A model generated the notes under the pieces. That model was not told the DNA's origin, ran no database searches, and was given only the letters and a program-made list of their open reading frames with translations. Made by a program: the position numbers and the translations under genes. Below are positions 39,401 through 52,356 of a stretch of DNA of 64,000 nt, one piece after another (position 1 is the first letter of the stretch; each line of letters opens with the position of its first letter). Origin of the DNA: Coemansia sp. RSA 487 (lineage: Eukaryota; Kickxellomycota; Kickxellomycetes; Kickxellales; Kickxellaceae); contig JANBRJ010000011.1 in NCBI GenBank assembly GCA_027577595.1, forward strand, positions 1 through 64,000. The letters run 5' to 3'.

Positions 39401-42400
39401 CTGTCTCCAGCAGAAGCACTGTCTTCTGCAGTTCTATTTTCTGCTACCGCATTAGAAGTAGCCGACTTGTCAGTTTGTGACGGTGGCTGGAGCTCTGAAT
39501 CTGCCATGTCTTCTCGTCTGCTGTGTGGCTTTACTACTGGTGAGGAAAACGATGTGCGCTGATACACAGGGCTCGCTTGTGCATCGCGCGCTGGGGCTCG
39601 GCTAGATCCTAATTGTGGACGGTGCTGCGAACCTTTCAACGATTCAAAGGGGTTGCGCGATGGTACAGGAGGAGATATCGCCTTGTCAGCATTAGATGCA
39701 AGCGCTGGGAACGGCTGGACACATGGCAGCTCCAGCGAAGACATTGTATCTGCAGAAGACACCTCCACCCCTGCTGGGGGCGAGTCAGTTCCTGGGTGTG
39801 TGCGGTAGTACTCTAGCACATTGTCAAGAGACTCCATAGTCGCCTTTCTCCCAGGCTGCTGGGTGCTTGCAAATGGGTTATCGCCAAAAGATGCCATTGA
39901 GCCAACATCATCCGATCCTTCAGACAAAGACGGGCTGCCTCTTCCAGTGCTTCTGGCCGACGATGTAATACCGTCCTGCTTTGGCTCAACAGGAACTGCT
40001 GCACCATTATCAGATTCACGCGCCTGCGAAAAGTTGCTTAATGACGCCTTTTCTGACTCGCTCCCCTCATCGGATCCTATCTGGCTGTCGTCGCCTACTT
40101 GCACCATGATACTGACTGGCTTTTTCAACCTACGCTCAAAGTTGTTGTAAAACGCAAAGCCAAACTCCCTTTCCCCATGCGGCTGCGATTCAGATGGACG
40201 GCGGTTTTCCAAACCATCTTGTGCCTCTGAAATTCCAGTAGCATTGGCGCCATCGAGCACAGCATCAGCCGAAACGCCAGGTATTGAGGCTAGGACAGAG
40301 CCGGCTGCGGCCATTGAAGCAACAAGCGATGCGGGGATCGCCGGAACGGGCACGGGATGAGGATATGATGCCGGGCCTAAAGGCGCACCTCTGCTGACGC
40401 TCCCAGCAGTAGTAGCAGCATCTGCTGCAATAGTGGCAGCATTTCTGGCAGAATTAGAGGCAGATGTGCCATACTCGGCGCTAACGCCGCTGCCTGAATC
40501 TACTGGCGGCATGCTTACGCCAAGCCCGGGACCCTCCATAGAGCTAAAGCTCTGCTGTGCTGTTGCAAAGTCCTGGTTGACTGTCTCAGCATATCCATTC
40601 CACAGAGAATATCCGGCACTGTGGTAGCTGCTTCGCGAATCTGGGCCACTGTCCTGGGGTGCTGCAGTGGGCGTGGGAGGCTGTTGCACGCGCGGCAGTA
40701 TTGTAGGCAAGTGACTAGATGCGTTGCTATTCTGGCGGAAGCGCGCGTTCTCCTTTGCAATGTGCTCGCTAATTGTCGAAAGCTCAGATGTGGCGTCTAT
40801 GCTGCGCCTGCCACGGCCTGTGCCGGCACTGCTAGCTTGCTCTTCAAGGGGCGAATTCAGCAGCGACTGAATCGTAATTGCGGAGGAGGCTGGAACCATG
40901 GCAGCGCCAGCATCGGAGGCAGGTACCGCAGCATTGTCGGCGCTTAGCTCCAGATCAGTGCGCCTACCAGCTGTTTGTCCAATGGAGGGGCTCTGGCGTT
41001 GCTCCTGCATCTCTTGGGAGCGTAGATGCGTGCTAGCTGCAGATGATTCCGCAACTTGAGCGTGCTGTGGGTATGAGATGCGATAGCCCGACTCGCCCGG
41101 GTATGTACCTATGCTTCCTGCGCCGATCACATGGCCTCCATGGGCACTGGAAATAGAGACAGCAACATCAGTGCTGAATGCATTGGAAATAGCCGCTGCG
41201 CTGGCAGGTGAGTCTGTGCCAACCACAATGCCGTCTTTGTTTGTGTCTATGTGCTGCATTGTTGTGCTTGCGGCTCCTTGTGTCATTTCCTGTCTCTGTT
41301 GACGATGGTTGCGCTCTGCCATGCCATCTCCAGAAGAAGAGTACCATGCGGGGGCATTATCTGCTGGCCGTTTCTGTTCCATTGGAGGAGATCCGGTCGC
41401 AGTGTATCCAGCCGGATTGGTGTGGGCCAGTGTCGGAGACTGCTGCTGCTGCTGCTGGAAGTGTGACTGGCTCGAGTAACTACTGCCTCGCTCTTGTGCA
41501 AGCCGCATGTAATGGTCAGCCGTTGATGCATTAGATCCGCTGTGGTGGTCGAACGGAGCACCAGCACCGAACGGCGCCTGGTTGGGTAACCGGTGCGCCT
41601 GAGAAAATCCGCTTGCATCAGTTTGCGATGCAGACATCTGGTCATTGCTCCAGGCCGAAGTAGACTCGTAGCGTGCAGTGCTGCTCTCCGCCGTTGCAGA
41701 TAGAACTGGGGGATAGTTGGTAGTCGGCCATTGCTGAGAGGTGGCTGCCGCCGCCACTGCTGCTGCTGCTGCTGTTTCTGCTGCCTGTGGCTGCATGGAT
41801 TGAGGTCCGAACTCAGGCTGGAACGACTGGCTACCATGCGGCAGATTGTGCTGCTGCTGTTGTTGAGAGGAGTACTGGCCGTACTGCTGGTACTGTACTG
41901 ACGCCGCTGCTGGATAGATGTAAGATGAACTCGAATGAGAGCCGGCATTAGGCACGTAGGAGCCATGCTGTGTATGCTGTACAGGAACCGGGTGATGTTG
42001 CTGTTGCTGCTGCGGATGGGACGCATATGAAGGCGATGCGTAGCTGCTCTGTGCAGGCGCATTGGCATCCACTTGCGGGCGCGTGTAGCGAGAAAACCCA
42101 ACAACTTGTGGAGCTGGCGGCGACAACTCCTGAGGCAGAGGATACGCATGCTGGAACCCAGTGTGCGAGCTGTAATGCATGCGCTGGGGGTGGTGGGTGT
42201 GGGGTGTTCCACTGTGCGCGGGCGCAACAATGGAAGAGGCTGCTGCTGGCGGAGCCGTTGTTTTTCCCATGAAAGCAGAAGACGCATCCGTCTGGGTGGC
42301 AGGCGAGTTGGGGGTATTGCTAGAGCCGGGATGCGGACGATTCATCTGTTCTCTGCGCATGCGCTGCCGCTGCAGTGCCCACTGGTCGCTTCCCATAGCA

Positions 42401-42717
42401 CGCTTGAGCGATTCTATCTCGTCTTCTGATGTATCGTCCTGGTCGTCCGAACCAGCAAGATGTACAGGTCCGGCATGGACCCTGCCGTCGGTGCTGTCGG
42501 AGGGGGCATTCGACAGTCGCCGACGCTGCTGCTGCTGCTGCTGCTTCTGCTGGTGATAGTGGTGGCTGCTGTTGAGCAATGCGCTGTAGCTTAGGGCAGA
42601 CTTCCCTGTTGCGGCGTTCGAGGCATTCGCAGCACCCGAGGCAGACGAGTGCTGGTCCGATGCAGTGCCATGAGGGGTTTCGGGTGAGCCCGAATGTGCA
42701 TAATGTTCACCCGTCAT
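36406..42717 (-). CDS. Giant Gln/Ser/Ala-rich protein with conserved C-terminal block
   Basis: A 2103-residue single-exon protein, unrecognised. The first ~1600 residues are low-complexity: Q-runs, Ser/Ala/Pro-rich stretches and many possible phosphosites. A more ordered region lies near the C-terminus: about 1605-1655 (ALRAMLVEVSQYFTQSGLCF, then WVEWLTRHPDRPFPW) and about 1716-1804 (NAHWQYYSVINQIVAVASGI, then HSFVAHQLAALYQFLGGEF). This part looks globular and helical and probably defines the family, but I cannot name it. The protein ends with an 11-Gln run and His. No signal peptide or clear membrane segment is seen, so it is probably cytosolic or nuclear. It is divergent from the giant coiled-coil gene. 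Confidence 0.75.
36409..36444 (-). repeat. CTG/CAG repeat at extreme C-terminus
   Basis: Eleven consecutive Gln codons, mostly CAG on the coding strand, immediately before the final His codon and stop of the giant protein. Other Gln runs occur around 36768-36785, 41446, 42000 and 42525. Length polymorphism is likely. Confidence 0.9.
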
Positions 42718-44290
42718 TTAGTAGATGCGGAGTTATAAAATGAAGAAAAATATGCGAAAAGTGGGACAAGTCCCTCACAGAAGAAGAAGAAAAAACAACA
42801 GTCTACTCAGTTTATGTTGTTTAAAGAAAGAAAAGCAATAGCAAAATAAGAAACAGTGGAGAACAGAACAGCGCTCAAGCAAGGGACCTTCCTTTTGGCA
42901 TTCATCATCGTCATCAAAGTCAGCTTTTGCAATAAGGAATAAGGAACTTGAAAAGACAAAAACAGCATGCTTGGACGGATTATTTGCGCTTGAGCCTCTT
43001 TTTCTTGCCACTTTAGGTGTTCCCCTCTCTTGAAAGACTTAATTTTGCTCCAAACCAGCGTTGCAAATTATCCACATTTTAATACACCATCGGCCTTTGT
43101 CGCATGCTTTTCAAGGGAATGAACTGGCCGCTGTGTCAGATGCCCCGCCACGTCAGACACAAATAAAAACGAGTGGCCGCAAGAAGGCATGCGATGGCGG
43201 AAGGACCTCGTCCTTGTTTTAGCACAATAGCCTCTTGGCAAGCGGGCAAGTGAACATGTGTCCACACAAAACAGCATACATGAAATACATGATTCCACTG
43301 TTCCCTGCTGCTGTTTGTCAGCGTTGTAAAAACTGACAAGATAAGAAGAGGAAAGTCCCTAAGACAAAAGGCATGTATTGAATGGCAAACACATTAGAAG
43401 CAACGACATCGTCAAATATCCGTGTATCCGTTCTGCCTTTTAGCCAAGTGTTAGGCTCTTTTGCTTGTTGCATCAACTGCACAGTATTTTTTTTTTTTTG
43501 GAAAAAAGAAGCACCTAACCACATCAGCCAGGCTTTGGCTCCGCCAGATCCACGAAAAGGAGACATCGCGCCTTGCTACTGCGTGCTACTTCTTTATCCC
43601 AGGTGCTGTTCCTGAATCCGTTAATCAGGGTTTGCTGCTGCTTCGAGCTGCAATACTCATTACTCGCCGAAAAAGCTAGATATTGTCACGTGAATAACGG
43701 TCCAATCACAAGCAGATAGGTGTATGTACATCAAAAGCGCGTGGAGTCGGAAAATCTGCCACATAGACTAAGTGATTCAGCTCAAGTAAACAAAGAGAGG
43801 CTCGTTAACCGAAAAGGACAAAATCAAACGTCTGAGAGCTGTTTCTCCTCAGTTTAATTGTGCTGCAAACCAAACAATCTAGCAGGCAAAAAAGTTTTTG
43901 AAGGTTGGAAAGAGTCCCACCGATGCCCATGCTGTTTGTTTCTCCCTCTTTGCATCAGAAGACCGTGTTTATTTTTATTTTATTTTTATTTTACTTTTAT
44001 TTTGAATGTGCTGGTTTAGCTTTGCATTTTATAAAAAAAAGCTCTGGCCGTGTTTGTGCGTTTTTTGCAGTTAGCCTAAACGTTTCTTCTTGTTCTATTA
44101 TTTTATATTCGTTCTTTGCGCTATTTCTTTGTTTTCATTTAATTTCAATTTGTAGAAATTGTTATCCTTTTTACTTATTCCAAAAAAATTAGCGTTTCCT
44201 CTTTATTTCGCACCAAAACCAAAACCAAAACCAAAAGTTCCTTTGGCCACTACTAGGCAGCTAAACGACCAACACTCGCCTTGTCATTAT
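42718..44290. promoter_or_regulatory. Divergent 1.6 kb region between two giant genes
   Basis: Separates the starts of the Gln-rich and coiled-coil genes. It contains an AT-rich (TTTTA)n-like stretch (about 43966-44003) and a CCAAAA repeat just before the right-hand gene. Small frames here have no domain. No RNA gene was recognised. Confidence 0.5.
44213..44236. repeat. (CCAAAA)4 tandem repeat
   Basis: Four hexamer units lie about 55 bp before the ATG of the coiled-coil gene, so probably in its 5' UTR or core promoter. A simple repeat; a regulatory role is only possible. Confidence 0.7.
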
Positions 44291-47200
44291 ATGAGCGGCA
44301 CAGACGACTTCCAGTACGACAGTGTCGTGTCGGACCCTGGGGTCTATGACGGGATACTTGGCAGTGCTGGCGACGTACGCGAGGGCACAGCTACGGGAAC
44401 GAGTGATCGCACAGGTGCTGAAAACTCAAACAACATGCTTACGCCATCAACGCACCGCGCTGAAACGCCACCACCATTCACCTCTGGAGGCCCCTCAGAC
44501 AGCATCCCGTCTCTTGCGGATAGCAGTGATAGACTACAATTGGAGTTTGACCACGAGCGGCACGACAATTCGAATCTCCATGGCTCACAGCAGTCCCAGT
44601 ATGGCATGAAGAGCGGCATGTATACTAATGGCTCTACGACCGATTTCATGGCAAAGTAAGTCTCCCTCGAAATGTCCTTTTTGTATTGGATCTGCCATTA
44701 ATGATCGGCAAAGTCATTTTTGTTTTACAAAGCGCTTGAAAAATGCGTAGTGGCTAATTCTCCTGCTTGCCATTTATTACCTATTTTTTGCATTCTAGAT
44801 TAAAGGGGGATGTCGTTGTTTCGGGAAGATGGAGTACGATAGGCGAACAAGGGTACAGCGAAGAAGATCATGAATATAACAATGGCCGTGCAGCAGAGGA
44901 TAAGGAGATGCCTCATTCCAACGCAAGCAGCAAACCACCCATGCAGAGCAGCACGACAGAAGTCGCAGCTGAATTTACACCCTTTAACAAAAAACGGTAC
45001 TCTACAGAGTCATTAATTTCTGCGCCAAAGAGCGATGCTGGACAGTCAGGAGCCAGTAGTGCCATTCAAACACCCAAAATGACACGCACCCGCAGCGATC
45101 AGTATGGCATGCCTGGAGGTCTGGAACCGACAGGCGAGCCGCAGGTGCCGCGATCAGCACTGCGTGGAAGCAGACCATCTTCTCAGCATGCTGAGGACCA
45201 AAACATCGGCTCAAACTCCGTACCGCCCTCACCTCGGACCGTATCATTTGCTGGTCTCGATCCCTTGTCCGCCTCAGAGGCATCGCTCCACGAGTTTAAA
45301 GACAAAGAGCCAGCCATGTCCAGCAGCAACAGTACAGCCCACGAATCCATTGTTTTCCACTCGCAAACGCTAGGCACCCACCAGACCCGAGGCTCCAGCA
45401 GTGGAAACGATGGTGACGATATGAGCACGCAGCCGTTGCAGGACGATAATGGAGATCCGGACGTCGAAGATATGTATCAACAGAAGCGTGATGGTTCCGA
45501 TGACCGCCAGGGCAACGAGAAGGCGCGCTTCTCGCCTGCAGTCTCGATTGGTGTTGGCATGGCTGGCGGCGTTTTTCGTAAATTCGCCGGCTGGACCCAG
45601 CAGCTCTCCCAACCACGTCCTTCCAGCGCAGTGGCTGCTGGGATGCCTTCGCTTGGCCATAGCAAGGACAGCAAGCCGACTGAGTCGATGGATGGACGCA
45701 GGAACATCACAGATGCAGAACAGGAAGGCGATGCAAGGGCAGGTTCTGATGGGGCACATAGAAGCACAGCCGGAAAGAATGAGTCGGCCATGGAGACCCG
45801 TACCTCGTCTCTATCGACGACATCGTCACTTTCTTCGGTTCAAACCGAGCCTATGCGCTCGCATATTTTCTCGAATATGACCACGCCGAACAGTGCCATC
45901 AGAACAGGAGTGCCAAAACCGGGATCTCCCTATACAACGCCGATGCGGCGCCCATCATCGTCGCGCAAGACGCCCAACACGTCTTCGCGGAGTGTCAATC
46001 CGCTGGCCCGCCATCTTGCAATGAAGGCCATCCTCTCAGTCCCATCTTCCCAGCGTGGTGCCATACATGGCTCATCTTCCTCGTCTGGCTTAACGCCTAC
46101 GCACACAGACAAGAATGGAGTAGCGTTACCGCTGGTTGCTGAACACCAGAGTATGAGTGCTGACGGCAGCGAGTACGATCCAAGCAATAATTCGGCAATA
46201 CACAATCTAGACGAAATCCAAAAGCAGTTTGACATCTTTGCAAGCCAGCTAAAACACGACGCGTCAGCAGCACAGGCCGATATTCACGAAAGCGAGACCG
46301 CGTGGAATGAGCTTCAGTACGAGTTGCATCAGCTTAAAACTCAGCTTCTCGATGCCGAGACTACTCGCGATTTTTATCACAGACAAGCAGAAGAATCGGA
46401 GAAGTACCGCTTTGAATGGGAGCAGGATCGTCAGAATCTTGTAGATGAAAATAACGAGCTACAGAGTAATATTGAGCAATGGCGCCAGCGCATCGGTGAC
46501 GTCGAAAATGAGCGCCAGGGCATCTGGAAGGAAGGCACGCAGTCCCGGGAGCAGCTCCTACATACGATTGCCCGTTTGGAGACCGATCTGAGCGAGTCGC
46601 GCGCAGACACCAGCAGGATCAAAGTTTCACTGGCTTCTGCCACGGTCGAGTTTGACGAAAAGTTTGCAAAAGTGCTTGCTGAGCGCGACGAGCTCTACGA
46701 CAACATTAACGAAGTAATCCCGAACTGTGAGCAGCTCAAGGAAGAAAACCAGCATATGCAGGCGGACCTATACGAGGCGCTGCATGAGCTCGACTACAAC
46801 CGTAAAATTCTTGACCAGAGAGAGGTCGAACTCCAACGTGCGATTGAGGAGAAGGCTATGCTTGCGCGCAGCTTGGACGATGCAAGAACAAAGACGCGTT
46901 TGGTTGAGTCCCACCACAACGAGGCCGTGGCGCATATTGGGCAGCTTGAGAAAAAGCTTGACGAGATGGCACATACCGCCATGGATTCTGGAAAGCGTGA
47001 ATCCGAGCTTCAAGCAGAAGTCGCAAGTCTTAAAGAGGCCAAAGAGCTTTTGCAAGAGACGCTAGAGAACGTTACTGAGCAGAACCGCGAGCTCAAAGAT
47101 TCGCATGACGAAAGTCGCTTCTTCAAGACCGCTCTTAATGAGGAAGATGTGCCGGATGCCCAGAAACACGAGGTGACTGAGAACACGCCGGCCACGGGAT

Positions 47201-50200
47201 CAACAGGGTCTGCAGATTCTGATGCGGTTTTTCGGTTGAAGGCAGAGCATCGCGATACGCTTGAGTCAATGAAGAAAGACTATGATCTTCTTGTCGAGTC
47301 CATGGAGTCGATCACAGAATCCAAGAACAGATACAAGGCTGAGAATGCAGAGCTCACAAAAATGGCCGAGAGTGCACGCGACGAGATTGAATCGCTCAAG
47401 AAGCAGCTCCTCCAGGTCAAGTCGTCGATCTCCGGCACCAGCTCTGACTTGGAACTCGAGCAGCTTCGGGAGAGCGAGGGACGGCTGAAGCGTGAGCTGG
47501 ATGGTGCTGAGCGCGAGAGGAAGAGCATCACCGAGCGGATGCGGGGCCTAGATGAGCGCAACAAGCAGCTAGCTTTAAGGAACGACGACCTTTCTCAGCT
47601 CACAGCTCGCCTAGAGACTGAGTTGAGTGACCTTCAGATGGGCTCTGATCGCCGCATCCCCAAATCTGAGAACGGCACTGATAAAGAGACCGAGGAGGAA
47701 CTGGGGCTTCTTCATCAGACCGTCAGCGACCTTCGGCATGCGCTGTCCCAAAAGGATGGCGAGAACGACAAGCTTCGTCAGGCGAATGCGAATATGGATA
47801 CTGAGCTTGACGACGTTCGTATGGAGCTTTACAAGGCTCGAAACAAGCTTTCCTCGGAAAAGGACACCCTTATTTCTGAGATGGAAAAGACCAAGAGTTT
47901 GCAGCAAGCCAACGACAAACTGGCCAGTGAGATATCCGATCTACAAGGCAAGCTCTCGGTGCTAGGTGGCAAGTATCCTTCGCTCCAATCCCCCGATGCA
48001 CCCAGCCCAGGCACTGCTAACTCGCCTAGCATGGAGCAGATAGACAAGCTAACAGCACGTAAGTTTGGGCTTTCGCAGACAGTTCGTGAGCTAAGGGCTG
48101 ATGTCAATGCCCTCGAGCAAAGCTTCCAACAGATGTCTGATCGTCGCGACAAAATTGAAAAGGAGCAAAGATACTTGGCGGAGGAGATGCGCGACACGTT
48201 GTTGGCCAACAGATCTCTGCGTAACCAGCTTACCGAATTTCTACTTCGACGTGCAGGCAAGCTACGTGAACTGCAGGTATTCCGCAATATGGACAACGGC
48301 AACGAGTCATTCTTGAATCCTGACGATGCGAATATATCCATTATGTCAGGGACTGTCGATATGGTGCCATCAACAAGCCAGCTTCTTGATAACAAAAACA
48401 ACGGCAAGTTTTTCAAGTCGCTTGACAAGCATCTTGATATGATGGGAAATATCATTGACGAAGTCGACTCACAGGCTCAGGCACCGCCTTCTGGCAGTGC
48501 AGTGCCAAATTCTCCAAAGCGTGGCGACAACCAACACCAGCCGCTGTCAGGCCGCTTGCAAAAGAAGGTACTGACTCCGATCAGGGAGGAATTTGGTGCG
48601 CAGCCGTCGTCTCATTCAACTCAGGATGCATCCATGCAGTGCGATGGCTTCTTGAGTGGTGATATAGACAGGGTTAAGAAGCAGCTGGAGGATAGCTTAG
48701 AAGCTGCTCGGGAACAGACGTTCCTTGCCGAGGAGGATTGTAGAACACTGAGGGCAACAGTCGCAAATGTCAAGCAAGAGCGCGATCAGTTCAAGGCTTC
48801 TCAAGAGGAAGCGGCCGAGCGCGTTGGTAAACTCACAGGCCAAATCGAGGAGCTTAGCGAGGACCATGAGCGGATGAAGGCAGTGAACATGACGACGGCT
48901 CGCATTTCTTTGCGTGTCAACCGCCAGCTTGTTGTTTTGAAAAAGGCGCTTTCCCGACTCGAACCGCGTGAAACACGTGGTGTAGACAGCAATAAGGATG
49001 ACCCACAGCTTTCGCAGATCGAAGCCGAAGAGAAGGAGGATGCGCTGATTATGGAAGAGGACGACGAAATGATGCAGGCCACTATTGACCATCCTCTGCG
49101 AAAGAGCGATCTTGAGTTGCTCGGGATTGTCGATTTCAATATTGTTGGCAGCGGCGATACACCAGCTAGTCCCTATCCCGACGGTATCGAATTGTACGAC
49201 AAAATCAATAATGATGAGGTACTGGAGCAGGTTGGCCTTGCTGTTTCCAAGGCCTATGCCGAGGTCAAGCGCATTCGCAGCGGGGTCATACGCGTGAAGC
49301 GCGAGCGAGCGCGGTTAATGAAGCGCTTAGCCGAGGTCGAACGCAGCAAGCTTCCGTCTTACGAACTCTCTACCCAGTGGGGACGCAAGCTTCGCTCGCG
49401 CAGCTACGCAGAGGACCTGGCACCTAGCTCTACAGATGCGAACGGTGGCAGCAATGCAGACGGGGCCAAGGTATCTGACCAGTCTGATGATGTCAACTCC
49501 CGGCAGGAGCTTCAGGGAGAAGATGGCCTGTTTGGGCATCATGGTGAGCATGAGGAAGCGTCGGAAGCGTTTGGTGGCGATGGAACCCAAGGCCTGGATA
49601 TGTCTGTTCTTCAAGGCCCGATTGCAGCAGCAGCGGAGATATCGCGGCTAACGGTCCAGCTAAAGAAGAAAGACCACCGTCTGCGGTTTGTGGAGAAGGA
49701 TCGCGACAAGCTCGACGAGTTCAATCACGAGCTTGTCCAGAAGCTGGATCGCGCTTATGCGGAGAAACTTCGCGCGCAGCAGGAGTGCAACGCGATGACG
49801 CTCCGCGCTCAGTCACGAGCAGCCGCTAGCCGGGCAACAACCCCGAGTCGCAGCACGGATTGGGACGACTTTGATTCTATCCAGCAAGAGATGCAGCGGT
49901 GCAAGAGCAGAAACAGGGAGTACTTTACAAATGTTGAAAAGCTCTGCCATATCCTTAACCAGCACACGCTTGATCGTGCATTGGCTGACTATGACGATTC
50001 AGCACAAGCGCCGTCAGGTAGCAGCGAAAACGTCGCAAAGACTTCGCAGATGGACAATGTGTATCGTACTCTGCTAATGGATATGGCCCTGGTGCTGGAT
50101 GCCAAGGGCGACTTGGACGAGAAGAAGAGCATCCGTGAAAACTTTAACAGCATGGCAGCAGCAGTCCGTAAGCGCCTGGACAGTAAGGAAGCAGAGCTGA

Positions 50201-51993
50201 AAAGCATACGGTCCAAGCTAGAGGCCTCGCGCTTGGCTGGCGAAGCTGCAGCCAATGCATCCGTGCTGTCGGCAAAGGCGACTAGCACAACAGAAGAGCG
50301 CATGCGGAATGCAGAACGGCGTGCTACAGAGCTGGAGACGCAGATCGCCGAGTCTCAGGAGCAGATAACGACGTACCAGACCAACGTCCGCTCGCTTAAC
50401 GAGACAATCTCGCGTCTGCGCCAGCAATGCGTAGCAGCTGACTCTGAGCTCCAGGATGCGCGGCTTGAGCGCGATGGGTGGAACCAGCAATGCATTGCAA
50501 ACCAGCAGTCTCTGGGGTACCAGATCGACGAAAACAACCAGCTGAAAAAGAAGCTTGATCAGCTGGCTCAGCTGCGCTCGCGCAACACCAAAAAGTTTGT
50601 CGAAGGCGGGAGGCTCGGGTACGACGACCGGACGACCAGCCTTGAGTGGGAGCAGCAGCTTCGCGAGGAATGGACCGAGGCAACGCGCGAGGAAACTAAG
50701 CAAGTGTGGCTCAGTGAGGTATTTGCTCTGCGGCAGACCTACGAGGCGCAGATCAAGATATACTCGTGGGCCAACATGTTGTGGGGCGACATCATAAGCT
50801 CCTTCGTGTCCCAAGCAATGCGTGACGTGGAGAGCAATCCCGATGGCTTTGGCGCTGATCCAAATAGCGCAGCGCGTGGTCTTTCAGGTTCGGCTAGCGC
50901 CTTGAAGTCGAGCGGCGAATCCCTTCTGCAGGCAACCGACGACCTTAATGACGAAATTGACATGGCAGTAAAGCGCGCGGTTAGCATGCAGGATAACATG
51001 CGCACACCTAACGGTATGAACAGCTACCAAGACACAAGCAAACGCACGAGACTCGTCGACGAACTCAACAGTATTGTTCAGGATCTGAAGCGCGATTTCT
51101 CAGGCACATGGCGCGAGAACGTCCGCGAGTGCATAGTCACAGTCGCTGCTGGGCTGGTGGGCCTCACTCGGCATGTCCAGCTGGTGTCGAGCGGCGGGTA
51201 CGCGAACATCACACCTACGTCGGCAAACTCTGGGTCTAGCTCGTCTGGCCAGCCCCAGCTTACCAGCGAGCAAAAGGCAAAGATCCGCAAGCACCACGAC
51301 AAAAAGATGGCTGATCTTCAGCGCCAGCTGGGCGATAAGCTTCAGGAGGAGCGCACAAAGAACAAAACGCGCGAGAGGGAGATCAAAGCCAAGCACCGTA
51401 AGGATATGCAAATGGTGATTGCCGAGAAGCAGTACTACCGCGGACGACTAAACATTATGCACGACCGGCACAACTTTATGAAGTGCCAGAAGAGGATTAT
51501 GCTGAAGATGGCCGGCGGACAGGACGCGTTGCTGGAGCGTGTTGATAAGATTGCATACCAGCAGCGGATGCGCGAGCAGTCGCCGAGCAGCTCGTCCGAG
51601 GAGCGGAGGGAGCGCATTCGCAGCTTGTGGTGTCGCGTGCTACTAGCAGTGCGCCTGTGTAACGGCTTGTACGGCATGTACATCAAGGGCAAGGAGGTCA
51701 ACGCTATCAAGGAAAACGTGCTGAGCCAGGTGTCTGATGCGCCGGCAAACGGCAACAAGGCTGTCCAGATCAAGTGGTCGCAGCCACAGCAGAGCCAGCA
51801 GCAGCAAGAAGCTGAGCCTCCAAGAGCATGGCCAGAGCTTGATCACGGAAGCTCCAATGGAAACTACGTCACTGCCTATCACCGCAACAAAATACAGAGA
51901 TATGTTGGCCTGAACACTGCGCCTATAAAGTCCTCGAATCTTCGCAACCGCTCGTCAGATCTAAGATCGAGTACTGGTTCATCAATGAATTAG
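44291..51993 (+). CDS. Giant coiled-coil protein, possible spindle-pole scaffold
   Basis: Join of 44291-44655 and 44799-51993, giving 2519 residues; the splice (GTAAGT to TTCTAG) restores the frame exactly. About 590 disordered Ser/Pro/Thr-rich residues are followed by long coiled-coil segments through about residue 2120 (heptad stretches such as ELQYELHQLKTQLLDAETTR and ELQAEVASLKEAKELLQETL). The C-terminal block (about 2290-2450) has a basic coil (KIRKHHDKKMADLQRQL), YYRGRLNIMHDRHNFMKCQK and RIRSLWCRVLLAVRLCNGLY. This order of basic coil, aromatic segment and short hydrophobic helix recalls the PACT-type centrosome or spindle-pole anchor of Pcp1/pericentrin proteins. That match is weak and no CM1 motif was found. 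A polarity or cortical scaffold is an alternative. Confidence 0.75.
44656..44798 (+). other. Intron, 143 nt
   Basis: Donor GTAAGT at 44656, acceptor TTTTTTGCATTCTAG ending at 44798, with a CTAAT branch-point candidate at about 44753. Two bases of a codon precede and one follows, joining ...DFMAK to LKGDVVV without a frame change. Confidence 0.85.
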
Positions 51994-52356
51994 CCATTTG
52001 CTGGATGCATAAAGCCCAGTTTTATTTTTACATTTTATACTCTGACTGTTTTATCAATTTGTTATAAATTGAATGCATTGTTTTTTTTGTTTTACCGATC
52101 ATTTGCCGCTATTGTTCGGTGGATCCTGTGTTTACAGATCTTGCTGTTGACACAATAGCAACAAGGACATATACTTTGTCAGCTTACAGTCCAGTGTTCT
52201 GCTGCCCTAAGTTTAAAAAAAAAGCATCTTGTAAATACATAATTTTATGAAATGGGAACATTCCAGCAAAGTTTTTTCTCCAGCCTTTTTTTTTTATTCA
52301 GTGCAGCTTTATTTTCAAAAACCTCAAGCACTTGTTTCTTTTTTGCGTTTATTGAT
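51994..52356. other. Intergenic 363 bp
   Basis: Holds the 3' UTR of the coiled-coil gene and the promoter of the RNase H2 subunit gene. T-rich runs at about 52081 and 52285. No gene is seen. Confidence 0.5.
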
